DNA of 58,601 nucleotides, from positions 1-58,601 of the forward strand of contig NZ_JTCM02000035.1 of assembly GCF_000817785.2 (NCBI RefSeq). Direction: 5' to 3'. The translations under genes and the position numbers were made by a program. Source of the stretch: Hassallia byssoidea VB512170. Lineage in GTDB: Bacteria > Cyanobacteriota > Cyanobacteriia > Cyanobacteriales > Nostocaceae. A model generated the notes under the pieces. It ran no database searches, was not told where the DNA came from, and saw only the letters and a program-made list of their open reading frames with translations. This document shows, one piece after another, positions 58,525 through 58,601 of this stretch. Numbering within the stretch: position 1 is the first letter of the stretch; each line of letters begins with the position of its first letter.

Positions 58525-58601
58525 GACAAAAATGGACAGGCTTGTTTTAAAGATCCTCAACACGATAGCGAGTCACAAAGGATGAAGCCTGTCCATTTTT
58601 G
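58525..58601 (+). repeat. 77-bp inverted-repeat element, copy 3, at the window end
   Basis: It begins GACAAAAATGGACAGGCTTG and ends AAGCCTGTCCATTTTTG, two bases short of the full right arm. The core differs from copy 2 after AAAGATCC. Confidence 0.8.

Overview
The window reads as chromosomal DNA of a cyanobacterium. It carries photosynthesis genes (chlorophyll synthase chlG, photosystem II extrinsic protein psbU, a btpA-type photosystem I biogenesis gene, carotene hydroxylase crtR, a PucC/BCD-family transporter). HIP1 octamers (GCGATCGC) are scattered throughout, as are the short heptanucleotide repeats typical of filamentous cyanobacteria, and the lexA promoter has an Anabaena-type LexA box. 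I cannot name a genus. Both window ends fall inside copies of the same 77-bp inverted-repeat element, so this is probably a whole contig that broke at repeats.

Layout. 0.4-9 kb: a small membrane protein, sppA, aroH, a divergent pair (phosphate-binding-like protein and Ser/Thr kinase), a repeat-rich gap with a 53-codon membrane ORF, crtR and pyruvate kinase. 9.3-22.7 kb: a surface-polysaccharide region, nearly all on the minus strand. It holds two paralogous GT4 glycosyltransferases, dTDP-rhamnose genes rfbA, rfbD and rfbC (no rfbB seen), a double methyltransferase, a third glycosyltransferase plus a fragment of it, and an ABC polysaccharide exporter. A CAP-domain secreted-type protein interrupts it on the plus strand. 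23-26 kb: DUF2862 protein, an ArsA/Get3-like ATPase, chlG and a cysteine-containing membrane protein. 26.3-35.4 kb: dehydrogenase, a solo TnpB element of IS200/IS605 type, MFS transporter, dienelactone hydrolase preceded by an 11-copy 21-bp palindromic tandem array, inositol phosphatase, BCD transporter, aldo/keto reductase and a Uma2 protein. 35.5-44.7 kb: DEAD-box RNA helicase, rimO, btpA, a VKOR-thioredoxin fusion, a CHASE2-PAS-GGDEF cyclase and a small secreted-type peptide. 44.8-53.3 kb: nadB, psbU, an SDR oxidoreductase, a DUF3120 protein, uppP, a radical-SAM/DUF512 protein, tRNA-Thr(UGU) and argF. 53.4-58.2 kb: lexA, then an SF2 helicase, a 57-residue protein and a DndD-like SMC ATPase, the last two translationally coupled.

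How genes work together. RfbA, RfbC and RfbD supply dTDP-rhamnose steps, the glycosyltransferases and methyltransferase probably assemble and decorate a glycan, and the ABC pair would export it. The helicase, small protein and DndD-like ATPase look like part of a DNA phosphorothioation-linked restriction or defence module without dndA, dndB, dndC or dndE in view. This is the most likely place for an unusual system.

Repeats are the other striking feature. Heptamer arrays fill most intergenic gaps and extend several reading frames artificially at the 5' end. One interspersed repeat sits in frame inside a glycosyltransferase, and one kinase-like signalling linker carries an exact three-heptad duplication.
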